DNA of 64,000 nt from Membranipora membranacea (Eukaryota; Bryozoa; Gymnolaemata; Cheilostomatida; Membraniporidae): the NCBI GenBank assembly GCA_914767715.1, contig OU612065.1:29884001-29948000 (forward strand), in the 5' to 3' direction. Each line of letters starts with the position of its first letter. Position 1 is the stretch's first letter. Below the pieces are notes generated by a model. The model did not search any database and was not told where the DNA came from. It was given only the letters and a program-made list of their open reading frames with translations. Below are positions 26,401 to 41,400 of the stretch, piece after piece. The translations under genes and the position numbers were made by a program.

Positions 26401-29400
26401 TCACCTCACCTCACCATCTTTCTATATGCTTTCTGTACACTACTGTTAGGCCTATCTTTATGGTCGTTTCCTCCACTCTTATATTATACCTAGTTTGTTT
26501 CCCCACTGAGTTTTGCTGGAGGATCTTCTTTGATGTTAGATTTGAAGCACACAATCAAGGATTCTTTTCCTGTCAACTCAAGTAGAGTTAGTCTCCACGA
26601 CCTTTTAAACAAAATATAAATAGAAAATGTGGAAAAAGAGCAAGTTTGTGGGTCTGATTAGGTTATTCACAATCATATCTATCGGGCCTATTTGTCTACT
26701 GCTTTTCCTTTTCTCTTTTGTATCCCAGAGATCCGATTCACACACTACACACAACAACTATCAATCAGCCTACCCTCTCTAGTAACGTTGTAACTAGTCC
26801 TATCTGCCATGGGAAAAAAGTGGAAAAGACATCAAGTGCATCTGTCACTTTGCTATGCGTATTAGTGTAATTTGTAATGATGGATTTGTTCTGATCTCTG
26901 TTAAATCCCCATTGTTATATTGATGAGATTTGCGCCATTTCCCAGAGATGAGAGCTGACCGCAAATCTTCATTTATTGATCTCCAATGATCAGGTTATGA
27001 CCAAAAAGTGGCAGAGCTATTTTGTGCATAATCATTACATTGATGGCCAAGTGTTGTTTTGATGGTCCAAACTTTGTTTTGATGGTCAAGGCCCACACCA
27101 AAGATACTAAATACTGTACTCAAGATGAAAACACTTTTTTGCTAGACTCATAATCTCCGAGTAAACATTGAAAGCCATGTCCTTACATAACTCAATTATG
27201 TTTGCTTACTTGTTTGAGTTGTTTGATTTTTCAATCCCCAAAGGGCCCAAATAAGTTCACTAGCCCTTTTTATCAGCACATGATTTTGTTCACACAGCAT
27301 TTTATTTGTGATGTATTCATGTAGCTCTTTGGCCTGACCCAGCAGCTTTCACAGGGATAAAATAGTGAAAAGGAAACCGTAGAATCGGAGCCTGTAGCGC
27401 TTTTGATCATCCTGTTTTGGTACCAGTTATTTTTGCTATAACAAGGTAGCAGCTCTAACAGTAGACTGCAAATGTATGGAACTGATTAATATAGGAGTCT
27501 TTGAACTGGGAACGATTCAATATTGTGACAATGTTTTGTATTGAGCAGTGTGCCAATCTAATGCAAACATTCACACTAATAGCCTAATTCATGCCATTCA
27601 TGAATTAGCCAGTTAGCCCAACAATCTCAGCGTGCAGCATTCAACTGGTTGGGAACTAATTTCTCTGAAGCTCTGCATTGCAAAGATTTTGGAGTTGAGG
27701 CAAAGATTATAAATACTGTCATTGATTGAGGTGAGTGGCCTATCGAAGATATTTCAATAGTGACAGTCACTGTTCTTGAATTCCATGAATAGCTGTGGTC
27801 AGGAGTTGGACAGTGGTACTGCTGTGTAAACGCTATCCTAGACATGGTTTGTTTTATGGCATGACAACTTTGTATATCCTTTTCCTATTTGCTGGCCAGG
27901 CCAGAATAAAGAGACCGTGATTGGTTGGATGGTCGCTGGTCAGCTCGTTACGGACAGAGAGCAGAGATCAGCTGACACTTTGGTTGTTATTTTAGGCATA
28001 TCTATCATTCCTCACTTATCTAATTCGTAAACATTCTTGCTATCAACACCTAACCTATTCAAACATCTGGGTTCTGTAAGCTGTCCCCAAGCTCTATGCT
28101 GCTGCTAAATATCGCTGCTTATACTGGCTAGATTCGATTCATCCGCCTTGAGATTTTATCTTCTGACCGAGATTGTACGTTTGTTGGCTTGATATGTAAT
28201 GTCAGATTTCTCTTCTCGTACCAGTGGTTTGGATTGAAGCTCTTGCATTATTACTATCATAGTGATGTGACATCTGAGGGTATCATAAATCACTACATCA
28301 GATCTTAATGTGAAGTTGTTGAGTGGTGGATGCCTTGCTCGCTCCGTGCCCAGTACCAAAAATATTGTCCTGTCAAACAAATGCTCTTTATTATGGATAC
28401 AGTCGGTGATTATGACCAAAGATTGACCTTCGACCTCCACATCCAGCCTTACCTAGCATGTGAAGTTTTCTCCCCTCTGGGTACATTGATTATCCTGGTA
28501 AACTAAATTGGTAAATTTTAGGTTCGGAATCCCAGTAACAGAAATAGTGTGTGTATTGGAGAGCTTTCCTCACACGCTAATGGCACCTCTTTTGCCACGG
28601 TAAGCCATCAACGCCACCTGCACGCCTGCATGTAACCCTCCGCTCTGATTCATTCGGTCATGTGACCTCCATGCTTCTGATTTATCTGCTCATGTATACT
28701 AATGTTAAGGATTCCAGGTCATGGAATCCCACTTTTAGGTTATGGTTTTGCAGGTATCCAGAATGCATTGCACCAATGAACTCATTGATTGCACTCTATC
28801 AAAAAAATATTGCAGCACCAAAGCTTTGCTCATTGTAATGAAGATGCTTGGGAGTCTGCTTCAAAGAATTAATTTGTCAATTAGCATGACCTGCAAATGT
28901 TGATTTGTTTTGGAAGACATATAAACAGTATGTTGATGTGGTAGATGCTTGTAGAAGTGAAAATTATCCCTCATTGGCAATACTAGAACCCTTGAAAATG
29001 ACAATACTCCTGCTTGAGAATGGTCTTGGCTGAATCAAAGATATCAGAAATATTCCCTGCCAATCTTGGCGACACCTAGCCTGGCTACTTAAACTAACGA
29101 TTGCATATGTTGATAATGTAGGTGGGTGGCTCGCAAAAGCCCCTAAAAGCGACGTGGTCATTGAGTGGGGCGTTTAACCCTTCTTCAAAAGCCGACAGTT
29201 CCCAATCGAGAAAGATTTCTCGCACACGTAACTTGTCAGTTAAACGCTCCAATTCTGACTCAGTGAGAAAGACTTCATTCTTGTCTCAGCAGGTAACTAG
29301 TGAATGCATGCTTATTCTACACCATGATCCGTTTCTTTCTTCATGCTGGCTTACTCACGGTATACCAGTAAAACTTCGGTGTTTCGCACCAAACATTCCT

Positions 29401-32400
29401 CTATTTGCCTCATTTGCCGCAGTTGATTTTTGTAAGCTAGAAGCCAGTTATTCTTTTTCGCTATAGTTTCACATCATTTTGTACTTGGGGCTTCACATTA
29501 TTTCAGTATAGTCCAGCTAGATTCAAGGCTTTAGTTGCTCGTTGTTCAGTGTTGATCTTGATTATGGTGACCTGTTGTGGTTGGGCTTTTACATGTTAAC
29601 CAGAGGAAGTGGAAGGCCGGGTAATTTCAGCATGACTGGGGCTACATTGGCATAGATAGATTAGTCTGTGGGTTTGGTACTTGATTCATTGGCAGGTAAA
29701 GTATCTTCATTTATATCACCAATGATGCATTGAACTTGTTTTTCTTTTTCAATAACGTTGATTATTTGGTCATATGCTTTCAAAGTTGGGTATGATATAT
29801 CTCAGGCAAGCACCTAGGCTATGGTGCTCATCGTATGACTGTCACGCCTTAAGCCCTGGGAAATCCTTATTGGATTCCTACCATCATTCTAAGCAGTTCT
29901 CATCCGTTGTTTATGTTTATGTGTTTCCCAAAAACAGCTTACATCCTGTTTCTCAGTAATACATTAAAAGTAAAAACTATTACTGATCCTTTTAGCTTCC
30001 CGTCGCACTGAAACGCAAACTTATGATGAGAAAGGTAAAACTTGTCTCCCTAATAACCGCAATCAACTTGTTTTGCATTTGATCCGATTAATTGAATGCC
30101 CACCACGTTACGTTCTTCTTTTGCTTGCTGTATATGGAGAGAAAAAGTGACAGCGCATGGCATGACAAATTTTACAGTGTTCTGTATTTGCGCACAAACC
30201 AAACAAGGAAATTCAGAAATCCCATCTCACAACTTTACCCCCAAAAGCACCTTCTCAACAAAATAACAACATTCATATTTATTAGATGGGTTGTGGATGG
30301 CCTGCCTGTATAAAATTGTCCGACCATGATAGTGTGTGTGGTGGGTGCATTCCCTCTTGGCACACTGACAGCATACTTAGCTAATGACCTCATTCGTATG
30401 CATAACAAGTGGTGGGGGCGGTTAAACGACTTAGGTTAGACTATTAACATGCGGAACTTTCTATTAGAACTTAGATTTTACCAATAATTTCCAACCAAAC
30501 AGCGACTTGGGTTTCCTTGGTTTTACCCGTATTGTTTGTGACCTCCCAGCCAGATACCGCTGGCACTCATTACAAGGACAGGGGAGGGGTTTTTCTGTGT
30601 TCCTCATTTTTTTGTTTCCAGGCTTTGGGTGTTGTGCTGTGTTTTTATGATGAGAAACCTAGGGGTCCTATCAAACCTTATGCTTTCATCTCTTTCGATT
30701 TTGATTACAATGCTATTCGGGTCCATCTGACAGTTCACTTAAAGTTCAACTGGCCCAAAAGTTTTCAGTTTGCTCCTAATAACCCCAACGAGGATATGCT
30801 GATCATCTGAGTACCCGATAACACTTCATTGCACTGTGTGGCTTCCCATCCATGAGCAGCATCTGAATAATAAACCCTTTCTAAGTTAATTCCCTTCAAT
30901 TACTGCATCAAGACATTACACTGGACCCTTTGGTTATTGATTTCATTGCTGATGAGTGCCTTGTCCTTACAAATTATGTGTCTACTGACACAACTTTGGG
31001 AATGTGCAGTTAGCAAGCTAGCTAATTAAATGGACCAAACAAGTTGTAGCAGCTCAAACTAAGTATATAGGCACATAAAAATCTTTGATAAAATCGTCCC
31101 CTAGGTTGTTAGCATATGAAAAGAGCTTGTAATGTTGTACCATGGCTCTAGAGTGATAAAGATCTTAGCAAGACAATCTACAGTACTGGATCAAGTAGCT
31201 GATAAGACTCCGTGTCTGCTTCACATAACATTATAATAGGCTAGGAAGGCAGGTAGGGAGATTTCATAGGTTGATCACAATTACCTTATCATATAACAGT
31301 ATAACAGCACAGAGGTCTGTCGTCGGTAGGTTGACAAAGGTCAACAACTTGATATGATAACGATCATATAGTGTTAGATATAAGCTCTGTATACATTACA
31401 CGACTGCAATGGTATTTGGTAATGAGATAACGATTGTAAGCGATGCTCAATATAGAGCTAAAGAACCTGCTCTGACAGTCGTTCACTCATTGTTGGGTGC
31501 ACAGCTTTGTCGTCGAGTATAGAGAGAAAGAGAGAGATTTGCTTCTGCTATTGCTATGAAGAGTGAACTAGTGGGAAATTAAGGCACGTATTGGAGGTTG
31601 TTAGCTCAAAAGCTGTGTTGCATTATGGGATTGATTTATACTCTGATCACAGATTTGGTGCACTAGACTAGTCGACTTTGATTTTTGCTGGTTTATTAAT
31701 TCACCGAAACTATAAGGATAGCTGCAGTAACCAATCCTTGCTAACACTGATTCCTTTAGATTTTGGTGTTGGTATTGGTAGTAGTTTTTTTTCTAGTTTG
31801 GTAATAGATCGGGAAAGAGGATACTAGATGGTAGGCTAATTAATAGATATAATCTGGGAAGACGGCTAACTGATGGCTTTGGGTCAAGGTCGACCCGGAT
31901 CGTTTGTTACTGGTCAGGCCCGGAGCCATCATAGACGTAACTTGTCATCACTCAGTCAGTGTACTGTTACTTGAATGGCCTCAAGGATAACCTGGTCTTG
32001 ATTAGCTGTACTGGTCAAGCCTACAAACTGTTAGGGAAGTCTTTTTCACAAGGGCTGTATTGCGTAGACCAACTAATTTTGTAGCTGTGTTCGAATTCAA
32101 CTAGCCTTATTTTTAATATAGTCAGCAATAAAGGCGTCATATAGAGAAGTATCTATAAGCCCTTCACCTTGAAGTGCACAGCCCTTGGTGATTGATGTAA
32201 GATAGCCTTGCTTGAATAGAGAAACTAAACACTGTTTTCTTTTGGGACAATAAATCTCTTGACTCGCATTGTTTGCTGAAAAACTGACACGGAGAGTACA
32301 TGCTGAAGTTACAAACTTGCATAAACAATATTTTACTAAGTTATGGGCGTGGGCTGTGTTTACACTAGCTGTGATTACTTTTTGATGTTTTGAAATGCAA

Positions 32401-35400
32401 GGCATCTAAAATCAGGCTGTCTTTTACAAATCGGCACCTTTTGCTGGAAAGTTGGGCATCAGAAGCATGTTGTGAGGTCGCTGGATAGAAAAGAAATTCT
32501 CGTGAATAGACGATCTTAGTACTAAACGGCTTGCCAGTTTTGTGCCGAGTAATTTTGTGACTGTACGATTATTGTGCTAGAGACAAGCTTGACACTAACA
32601 ACTTTACCATAGAAGATTGTATTGTGGATTAAAGGATAACTCAAACAAGGATTATGGAACTGTGAAGAAGAATAGTTCTGCTAAGCATTGTGGATATTAA
32701 AGCAATGCCATAGACATTGCTCAGTTCAATTAACTGTTTCTGTATATTATTTACAGACGGTGTCTATGCCATCAGCAGTAGATGTAACAGATTCATCACA
32801 TATACTGAGGTCACCAGGTATACACACAACTATCGGGGAGTATCCCTCATCCTCCATAGCTACTTCTCCTATCTTTGATGATACTGATGAAGAGGTTTGT
32901 ACTCCGCATGCATTGATTAGCTTGAGAGCTCAAGCTGTTTTATTGGGGACGTATTGGCATGTAATAATCGTGTAATAATCGTCAACAACAAAACAGCTTC
33001 GGTGTACCTACAAGCTTAATATCTTAGAAATGTCCTAGATGTATTTCATAGGTAAATTGACCAAGCTGCACTGTCAAACCGCAGGATTCATATTCTGGTT
33101 TATTTTATGAGTGTCAGATCTTATGAGTATTTCAAGGTCACTGTGTCATGGTTCCTGTGACCAACTTTTTCTCTTTTCTCTAGGGTCTGTAATAATATTG
33201 TCTTGTAGCAGTCTGTTAATTTATGATGCTGATAGGTAGTTGGAGATCCCAGGATACACTCGGGATAAGTCCCACCCCCTCCCTTCGTGGAGCAAACTAC
33301 AGGCTTTTGCTACATTAAGTGCTATTTGGGCTTGATTGCTAGCTAGGTAGATTCTACTTGTTTGTAACTGTGACTGTATTACTGAGCAGCAGCAGCAGTA
33401 GCAGTGTTGGTACTGGATAAGAATTTTTCAGGTAGCAAATGAAAGATGAGATTCTTCCACCGCTACAGTTTATTCTGGAATATGTAGAAGGATATATACT
33501 AGGACGTAAAAGTCTTGGATTGAAACATAGAAATGACATCAACTATGAACTCTTCGGTAGAACTCATATTGTTTTGCCTCAAGTTAGTTCGATGGATGTT
33601 TTGTCATGTTAATGGGTTTTCCACGGGTCAATTGCAAGAGCAATGTGCCCATTATTTACCACAAAAACTGCGGATAATATCCTCACGAAGGGTAGGGTGT
33701 ACTGTACTGTATGTCGAGGAACAGCTTGTCAAGTCACTACCTTTTGGCCAGCTAGTATGTGGCTCTGGCCTAGTATGTGGCTCTGGCCTAGTAAGTGGCT
33801 CTGGCCTAGTAAGTGGCTCTGGCCTAGTAAGTGGCTCTGGCCTACTGATAACATGGTGTGTTGCCGGGAGAATGTGAAAGTGGTCGTATGGATGGATGGC
33901 TAAATGTTGTTCGATTAATACGATAATGGAACGTTCTTTTGGCAGGACGTTTGTACATGAAATCTGGATTTTGACCCACAAATTGAGGTCGAGTTGCCAA
34001 CAAGTGGCTTTCAGTGGCGTTTTAAAAATACATTTGCCAGCAAAATGGTCTTACAACAGGGAGAAGTTAAATGTTACAGAGTGAATAGTAATTAGCTGTT
34101 GGGAGATAGAACTTCCTATCGGCGGGGAAAATTGGCACTCCTCATTCTGAAATGCTCTTGAAAAAATTGCTGAGTGTGCAAAAGAGTCTATGAGTGGCTA
34201 CCGGTTTCATTCCAACCCCAAGTTAGCGTAGCCTTGATCCTCCTGCAGGATATTGAAAATCAATGAGTCTGATAGTGTTTGGCTCAGTATCATAGGGAAC
34301 ATAGGCTTGTGTGATGACTCATCGACGATGAGTTGGCCTGTTGATTTCGTCACCTTTTACAATAAAATGCTAATGGAGTATAGCATCGATAAAATCTGGA
34401 ATTGATGACTTGATGGTTTAGGAATCCAAGCCGTGCTTACACACAATACCATTCTGCAGGTCTGCAAGGTAGTCTTTTGTGCGTTTATATTTTGAGTAAA
34501 TGTAACTTTGAGACCTGCAAAACTTAATCAGATAGTCAGCAAATAAACAGGCATGGTGCTGTGGAAACGGCGCAAAGGCAACTTTGATGTGGTAGGTATA
34601 ATCTTCAGTGTTGCTATATATATACAATATTAATACCTGCGGCTTTTCGTTCCTACCACTAGTATAGGCTATTTACAAACAGCTTCCTTGTTTTTCATCA
34701 TTCTTTTCGAGGCTAGCAAATTTATTGCAAACTGTAGCAGGATGTGAACACAGCCATATGATTCGCTCGAACACCAAGCTCAAGGTTAGCGGTTTGTTTG
34801 CTTGCTTGGAGATAACTTTCTATTTTGAGTGTAGCTATCTAGATAGCCTAGATATTATGTTATTAGTATGGTACAGTCAGCACTTTGCAGCCTCATGAGA
34901 CTGAACGACTGCTTGTAACTTATCTCTGATCGATAAGGTGGATATGGTACACTGTTACGTTGGAAGTACCTAGTATCTTATCTGATTGTGATTGTACAGA
35001 ACTCTGAATGTTGTTGATACTGTTCGGATGCATTCTTTTATACTGCTGGGCTGGCATCACGGCCAAAACTAACAGGGGTGTGTGCCGTTCTCGGCATGCA
35101 CTGCGGATGGATGTTTTGTTGATGTTGGTTGTAAAAGCAATAGTCTGTTTAAGCATTCCTGAGCCACTCGTGCTACTCTAAAGGGTGTGGTGGTCTTCCT
35201 CGTTTCGAGGCTTAATGACTTATAAGATGTGAGGAATTTGGGAATGTCACCCGCTACCTGCTGCGTACCATGGTGTGGGTAGGGATTTACTTACATGGCT
35301 CTAATTTGGCCATGCTTGTCTAGATGAGGAGGCAGTTTGGTTTGTACCTGTGTGATCTATTGTACCAGGCAACAGCGGTCCTCCAACAATGTTCCAACCC

Positions 35401-38400
35401 CTTTTGACTGACTGCAGCTTGCTGCCCTTCGTAAGGTACTTACCATATAGGGACCAGGACTTATGTTATGTGATAGTATGTTAGGTGTTGCCCTTTACTA
35501 GGCATGATTGTACTGTCAATATGACATTGTTGACAGAGTTTAGTAATTAGACTTGGACTTTTGACTGGTATAAGATGACTTATGTCTTAGGAATGTTGGA
35601 TTATAGATAATCGATGCAATCTACATAATCGCTGGGGACACTGAGACTACTACACCTACTAAGGATATCACGTCCTGATATTGGGCCTCTTTGTTTGCTA
35701 CTGTAATGATTTCAGCATTATATTGACTCAGCATCCAGTTGACTGCCACAAAGTGGATTGGACTTGTTTATCTGTCTGCTGTAATTCATGTCATAATTTA
35801 TAGTATGTTAGGTTGGAAATTATCGACATCAGAGTGCAGTGTCATACTGAATGAAACTTCAGGATGTAGCAGCAGAAAAGTGTTAAGCTAGAAGTACTGT
35901 AGCTGTAGTCTGTAAGTGTGTTTGAAAGGGAATCGAGACAAATCGTCTGTGAAGAGAATGTTTATGTGCCTAGACCATCAGTAAGGTTTCAATCCTAATC
36001 TTACATTTGAAATCCAATCCGCTCTTATTTTGTTACAGAGCTCATTGAGAAGGATGAGCAGCACATCAACAACACACAGAATGTCAAATAATCCGGCTTC
36101 TGAAATATTCAGTATGGATGACGATGATTTCTCGCCAGACAGCCAAACAGTAAGTGTCAAAACTCCAGAATGGTTCAGATGACGTTTCATGGTATGGTCT
36201 GACTGACAGACTGAATCGTGGGAATATTTTGGATATGTCAACTTTACCCATTGATAAGCATTCAATCCTGATGTTTTACACTATTTTTGAAGCCTTCCTC
36301 ATTATAGTCGAATTGACATTTTGATAGGATTAACCTTGTGATTCAACATGAAGTTGTGTTGTTTTTAACTGTGCAAAGGTATCCTCTCGCCTACATACCA
36401 TCTATCGCCCACCAAAGTGCAGGACTCAAAAGCGTTTAAAGAGCTTTTTTCCTGTCAGCTTTCAACAAAATCTAAATTTTTTCATGTTTATGTACCAATC
36501 CAATTTTATCCTGTTGATACATGGATTGAAATAATAAACCTAACCTAACCTAGAACACCATCACAACAACGTACTCAATCTTGGCAACGAAACAAATTAT
36601 CTCAGCTGGTGGAACACTTTCCTCCTTTTTAATTCTTGATTAGATATGCAATTAACACCTCATTGACACCGCTGTGTTTGTAGAGAGAGTACTCTATTCT
36701 ATTCTCCGAATTCACTCATCTCTCATGGTTACGGTTAGCCATTAGTGCCATGTCTGAGCTTCTAAGCCACTGGCTAGAGAGAAAATCTCACCAGATAAGC
36801 ATGACATGACTGAATTAACATCAGGTCAAGTTAATAGTAGTGCGTTAGGTTAGGTTAGGTTAGGTAGAAGTTGGTCACTTCCCATCTCATAACGGAATTT
36901 TCCTAATATGATGATAATAACACCTGATCACCGTAGCAATTTCAGTTTGAAGGCGCATTGTAAGAATGCTGTTGCTGACGGCCTTCAATTTTTTCTCTCA
37001 TGTTCTCTACTTACTTCTCGTTTTAGGTGGTGAAAGATCACGGACCATTCATAGATTTTGAGCTGCTGAGAAATCGTCACGCACATTGTTCTGTGTTCCT
37101 ATCATTCCTGATATCAAACGCTGACCCAGCGCCTATGGTGAGTCACATATCAACAACCATAATACATACATAGCCCTACAACATTGTGTCTGTAGATCAA
37201 GTTCAATCCAATTGCCTGCATTCCAGTAACCAGTGGATCAGGAGTAACCTCCGAATGCAGGCAAATGGACCAAACTTGGTCTAGCTAGTGTGTCTCATAA
37301 TGGTCCTATCCAATCCCCCAAAAAGGCCTCCGAAGGTTAACCTGACTGGAGATTCATGCTAGACGTCAACTAATCAAACTTTATCTCTCGATCAATATAA
37401 TGAATTGGTGTTACATGGGTATGAGGTATTTATTGCTCATCTCTCAATGTAGATAAGACTGCAGTAAATGTTTGTGGCTGGACAGGTGGCCAAATAAAGG
37501 CTGACCATAATATACCGAGAACCGGTCAGCTGCACCAGTTTTTGCCCTTTGCTCTACATTGTGCACAGATATAGAAGGAATGTAATCTCGATTCTGTTGA
37601 ATCAGATTGAAGACATCGACCCTGAAATAGGCTGCTCTGTGCGTCACCCACCTGACATGCCTCATTCTCTATGATCAGTCATGTAACACGAGATTGCTTT
37701 TGAATGATATGACATTTAGTCAATCCAATTGAAATCAACTCTTTATCAGTGGGCATTGATTCAGCGAGGAAATCTTGGTCTGGTTTTGAAACACACACAC
37801 AGCCTTGTAATAGAGCATTTTTTGGTGTTTTGAAATGAGCTAAATGAGCCTTAATCATTGTTTGGCAATTTAAACTTGGTGCGTCAAGATAGGGGGGAGG
37901 GGCTCTGCCCAAATCCTTTCCTCTTCTTATTTCTGTGATGACTGATTTGAGTCAGGGTTTGGGCAATGATTAGTGGTTCAATGGTTCAGGCAAGGTTCAT
38001 GTCAGTGATAAGACCTCGAATGTTTGTAACTTTTGCCTATGGGATTCCAACTGCTGTTTATTTTTTGCAGATAAGGTTGTTATTGTTTGAGTAATACCAT
38101 GCAATCTGCTAGCGATTAATTAGGGTCTGTTTTTTATATAACGCTCTTGCTTTTATCTTACCTCCGTCATCAAGTGAAATGTTCCTTTGTTGAGTGTCCA
38201 ATTGCGGATAATTTATTTCATGCTGTGGACAGATAAAAATTATGTTTGGATGTTTTGTATACAGGACAAGTGTAGAAGTTGCTTCCCCATTAAATTGAGG
38301 AGACAACCCCAACCTTTTTTCAAATTGAAGTATATCAATGATATGTTGTGTACGTTCTGTTAAATGGTGCGTTGTTTGTTGTAGCTCTTTACACTAATAT

Positions 38401-41400
38401 CAGAGCTTTATAAGAATGGGTCGATACGAGAGATGCGAAGATGGGCTTATGAGATACACTCAACATTTATCCTGAAAGATGCTCCTTTAGACATCAAATT
38501 AAGTGATGCAATCGTTGAAGACATAGAAAACCTATTAAATGTAAGTGTGAAGCTCGCCAGTGTATTAATCCCTATAGAATCATGGTCTGCCACAGAGAAC
38601 CTAGTAGCCATCAATTGTTTTTCACTCTTCCTAAATCCATTTTTTGGTACCCATTATTGCGCAGTAAGTTGCCAATAACATGATCACAAAAAGTTAAAAT
38701 TCCCTCACTGAGTTGTGTGTTTTCAATCAAATGTGGGCACCAGACAGGACATATTTTCAGTAAATTATATCTGTTCTTTGGACGCACTTCATTTATTGGG
38801 TTAAATGAAGGCGAGACGATGTGCCATACTTCGTAATTGATGTGTTTGTTGGCCCTCTCATATCCATTTCTTATGTATCTCTTCCAATTAGCAAGGATTG
38901 AAACGCCTGCTACAACACTTACCTTATGGTTATTTGTATTTTGTATAGAGCAACACAGATAGGGAGGATTTGTGGAAGAAAGTGTTTGACAAAGCTCGTA
39001 ACTTTGCATCTGGAAGTGTCTCCCAAGCATTAGCTGACTTCAGGCAGAAGCGAGAACTTGGTAAGTCCACGGGACAGTGTATGACCATGCATTAGGCCTA
39101 CAGTGAGCCAAAACTAAACAGTAACGGTCTTTGAACTGTGTCTGTGTTTAATCCAAACCACAAAAAAACTTGTTTTGGCTGTTTGTTTTCCTTTTCCTTA
39201 CTTTTATTTAAATAATATCCTGTTTACTATAAAAATACTGCATGAGAGATCTTCGCAAATAGCAATTTTTGATATTGCCACACAAATCATCGAACAAAAA
39301 CAACAAGATTATGCAGATTTCTGGTTTGGAAATCTGCTATTAAAAAGGTTACAGCCACAGGCACAGGTGTCGCCTATCTAATATTGTGATATATTTATTT
39401 ATAATTGACACTTGATGTTAAACATCAAAATCCTCAATTTATTTTATTTAGAAATTTACAATTTAAATTCAGTATAATTCTGTAAATAGATATTCTACCG
39501 TTTGCTTGCTATCCAAATTTTATGATGTCATGAGTGCTATCATGCTTGACCAGGGTTCGGTTATTTGATAGGAGTTCAATGGCCGGTCAATTATAAATGC
39601 AGGTTGAACAGCTGAAGAATGTTAGGTTGATAGTGATGAGATGTTATTAACTAAATACAACCAACGAAGTTTGGTTAGTAATAAAGTTTCAGGTCGGAGG
39701 TGTTGTTTTGTTCGACAAAGCCACAAACTACCCTGGCATGTATATTTATAGCAGTTTGTCATTGTAATCATTGTGGTATGTCTAGCTGTTTGGCTGGATT
39801 ATTGATGTTTTTTGTTTGTTTGTTTTCCCAGGGCTTGGCAACTTTTTTGGTGATGGTGAATTGAGAGACGACCTCGACAAAACCCAAGAGCAGAGAATTG
39901 TTGAGAAGACTCTTCGACCACATTTTGATAGATTGTGAGTATATAACACTGCATAGTAGGGGTCTAAACTTGTATCAATAATAACATACTGATTTGAAAC
40001 ATCTCAGTGATGCTGTACACCGCATAATAAAGGATATGCCAGTTGATGTGTTGGATTCATTGTCATAATTGTCATATTCTCTCAATTTTATATTTGGGTT
40101 GATGATATTTGTTTGAAATCCAGAAAATAACATTATTATTGGAAACTCATTGACCTACCCATAAACATATAAATACATATAAAACATGTAGATAGTATTC
40201 ATATTGTTATCGACCTACCCTAGCAGGGCAAGAGAACTATACATTTTCTCACACACATCTGTTATTATTTACTGCAGCGCTGCAGACGAGAATTCAGCGA
40301 GGAGTGTAGCGATGGTCTACTCACTCACTACTGTGCTGAAGGAGTGGGGAATACAGAAGAGTATGGATCGGCAGCTCAGCTTCGCTGTCAGAGACAAGGA
40401 CAGTCAGCGAAGTCTTAAAGGTTTCCTAAACAGCAAAATGAGCAGCAAAAGCAAAAAGGTAAAGACTCTTGACTTGTTGGAGTGTAATGATTGTTTGGGT
40501 GTGTGAATATTGGCTTGTTGATATGTAAGTAAACTCTCTGATCGGTCCCTACAGATTAGCCAACAGCTCAAAGAACTGGTCAATACCACCACCCTCTGTG
40601 CTCCAGTAAAGACTTACAGGGATAACATATTACTCATTAGTAAGAAAGGAATAGATGGAATGCCCTCTCCCCTTAAGTTTTACAAGGATAATTTGTTATA
40701 TGAAATGCCCTCTCCCCCTATCCCTAATTATTACATCTTATGAGGTTTAACCATACTCACCTTCACGTTACTTATTATCAGGAGGGAAATCACCACTTCA
40801 ATCAAGTCTCCTTCCAGCAGACTACATCCTGTGATCATTGTGGTATTGTGATCTGGGGCATCGGATATCAGGGATATAACTGTACCAGTAAGTTGTCATC
40901 ATATATTACAGCACACATAGAATCCATATCGCAGTCGAGGTTGAATTGAAATAAATTGTCATTTAGTTTAAAGCGCAATATGTCTTTTGGAGGTCGAAGA
41001 ATTTTGTATAGTTTGAGGACCCAGTTGATTGTTTTATAGTGTCTTACAGCATAGTGCCCCTAAATCCTCAAACGCAGCCATCCAATCACTGAGGCTATAA
41101 CTGATCTTGTCCTGACAAGTATTGCACCTGCATCTGTGATTTAAAATTGGCTCGGTTTCAGCTTCACATATAAAAGATGTTGACCTTTAGACTCAATCTT
41201 GGTGACACAAACATGAAGACTTGAACTGCACCATCCTTTATGCAAATTTAGTGTGGCGTATGCCAAAGCATACAGGTTCCCAGGGATGCCTAATATCAAT
41301 CAAAGTATTCCCTTCAACCAGGAAGTTTTGGCAGATTAATATGTGCATAATAATATATCATTCATCGGTCACAATATGGCCAGGCATGATTTATTAGCTC

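Noticed and set aside
33533-33981. Three overlapping frames (both strands) with Ser-Gly-Leu-Val or Arg-Pro-Glu-Pro repeats
   Set aside because: Produced by the 18-bp minisatellite, which is open in all frames.
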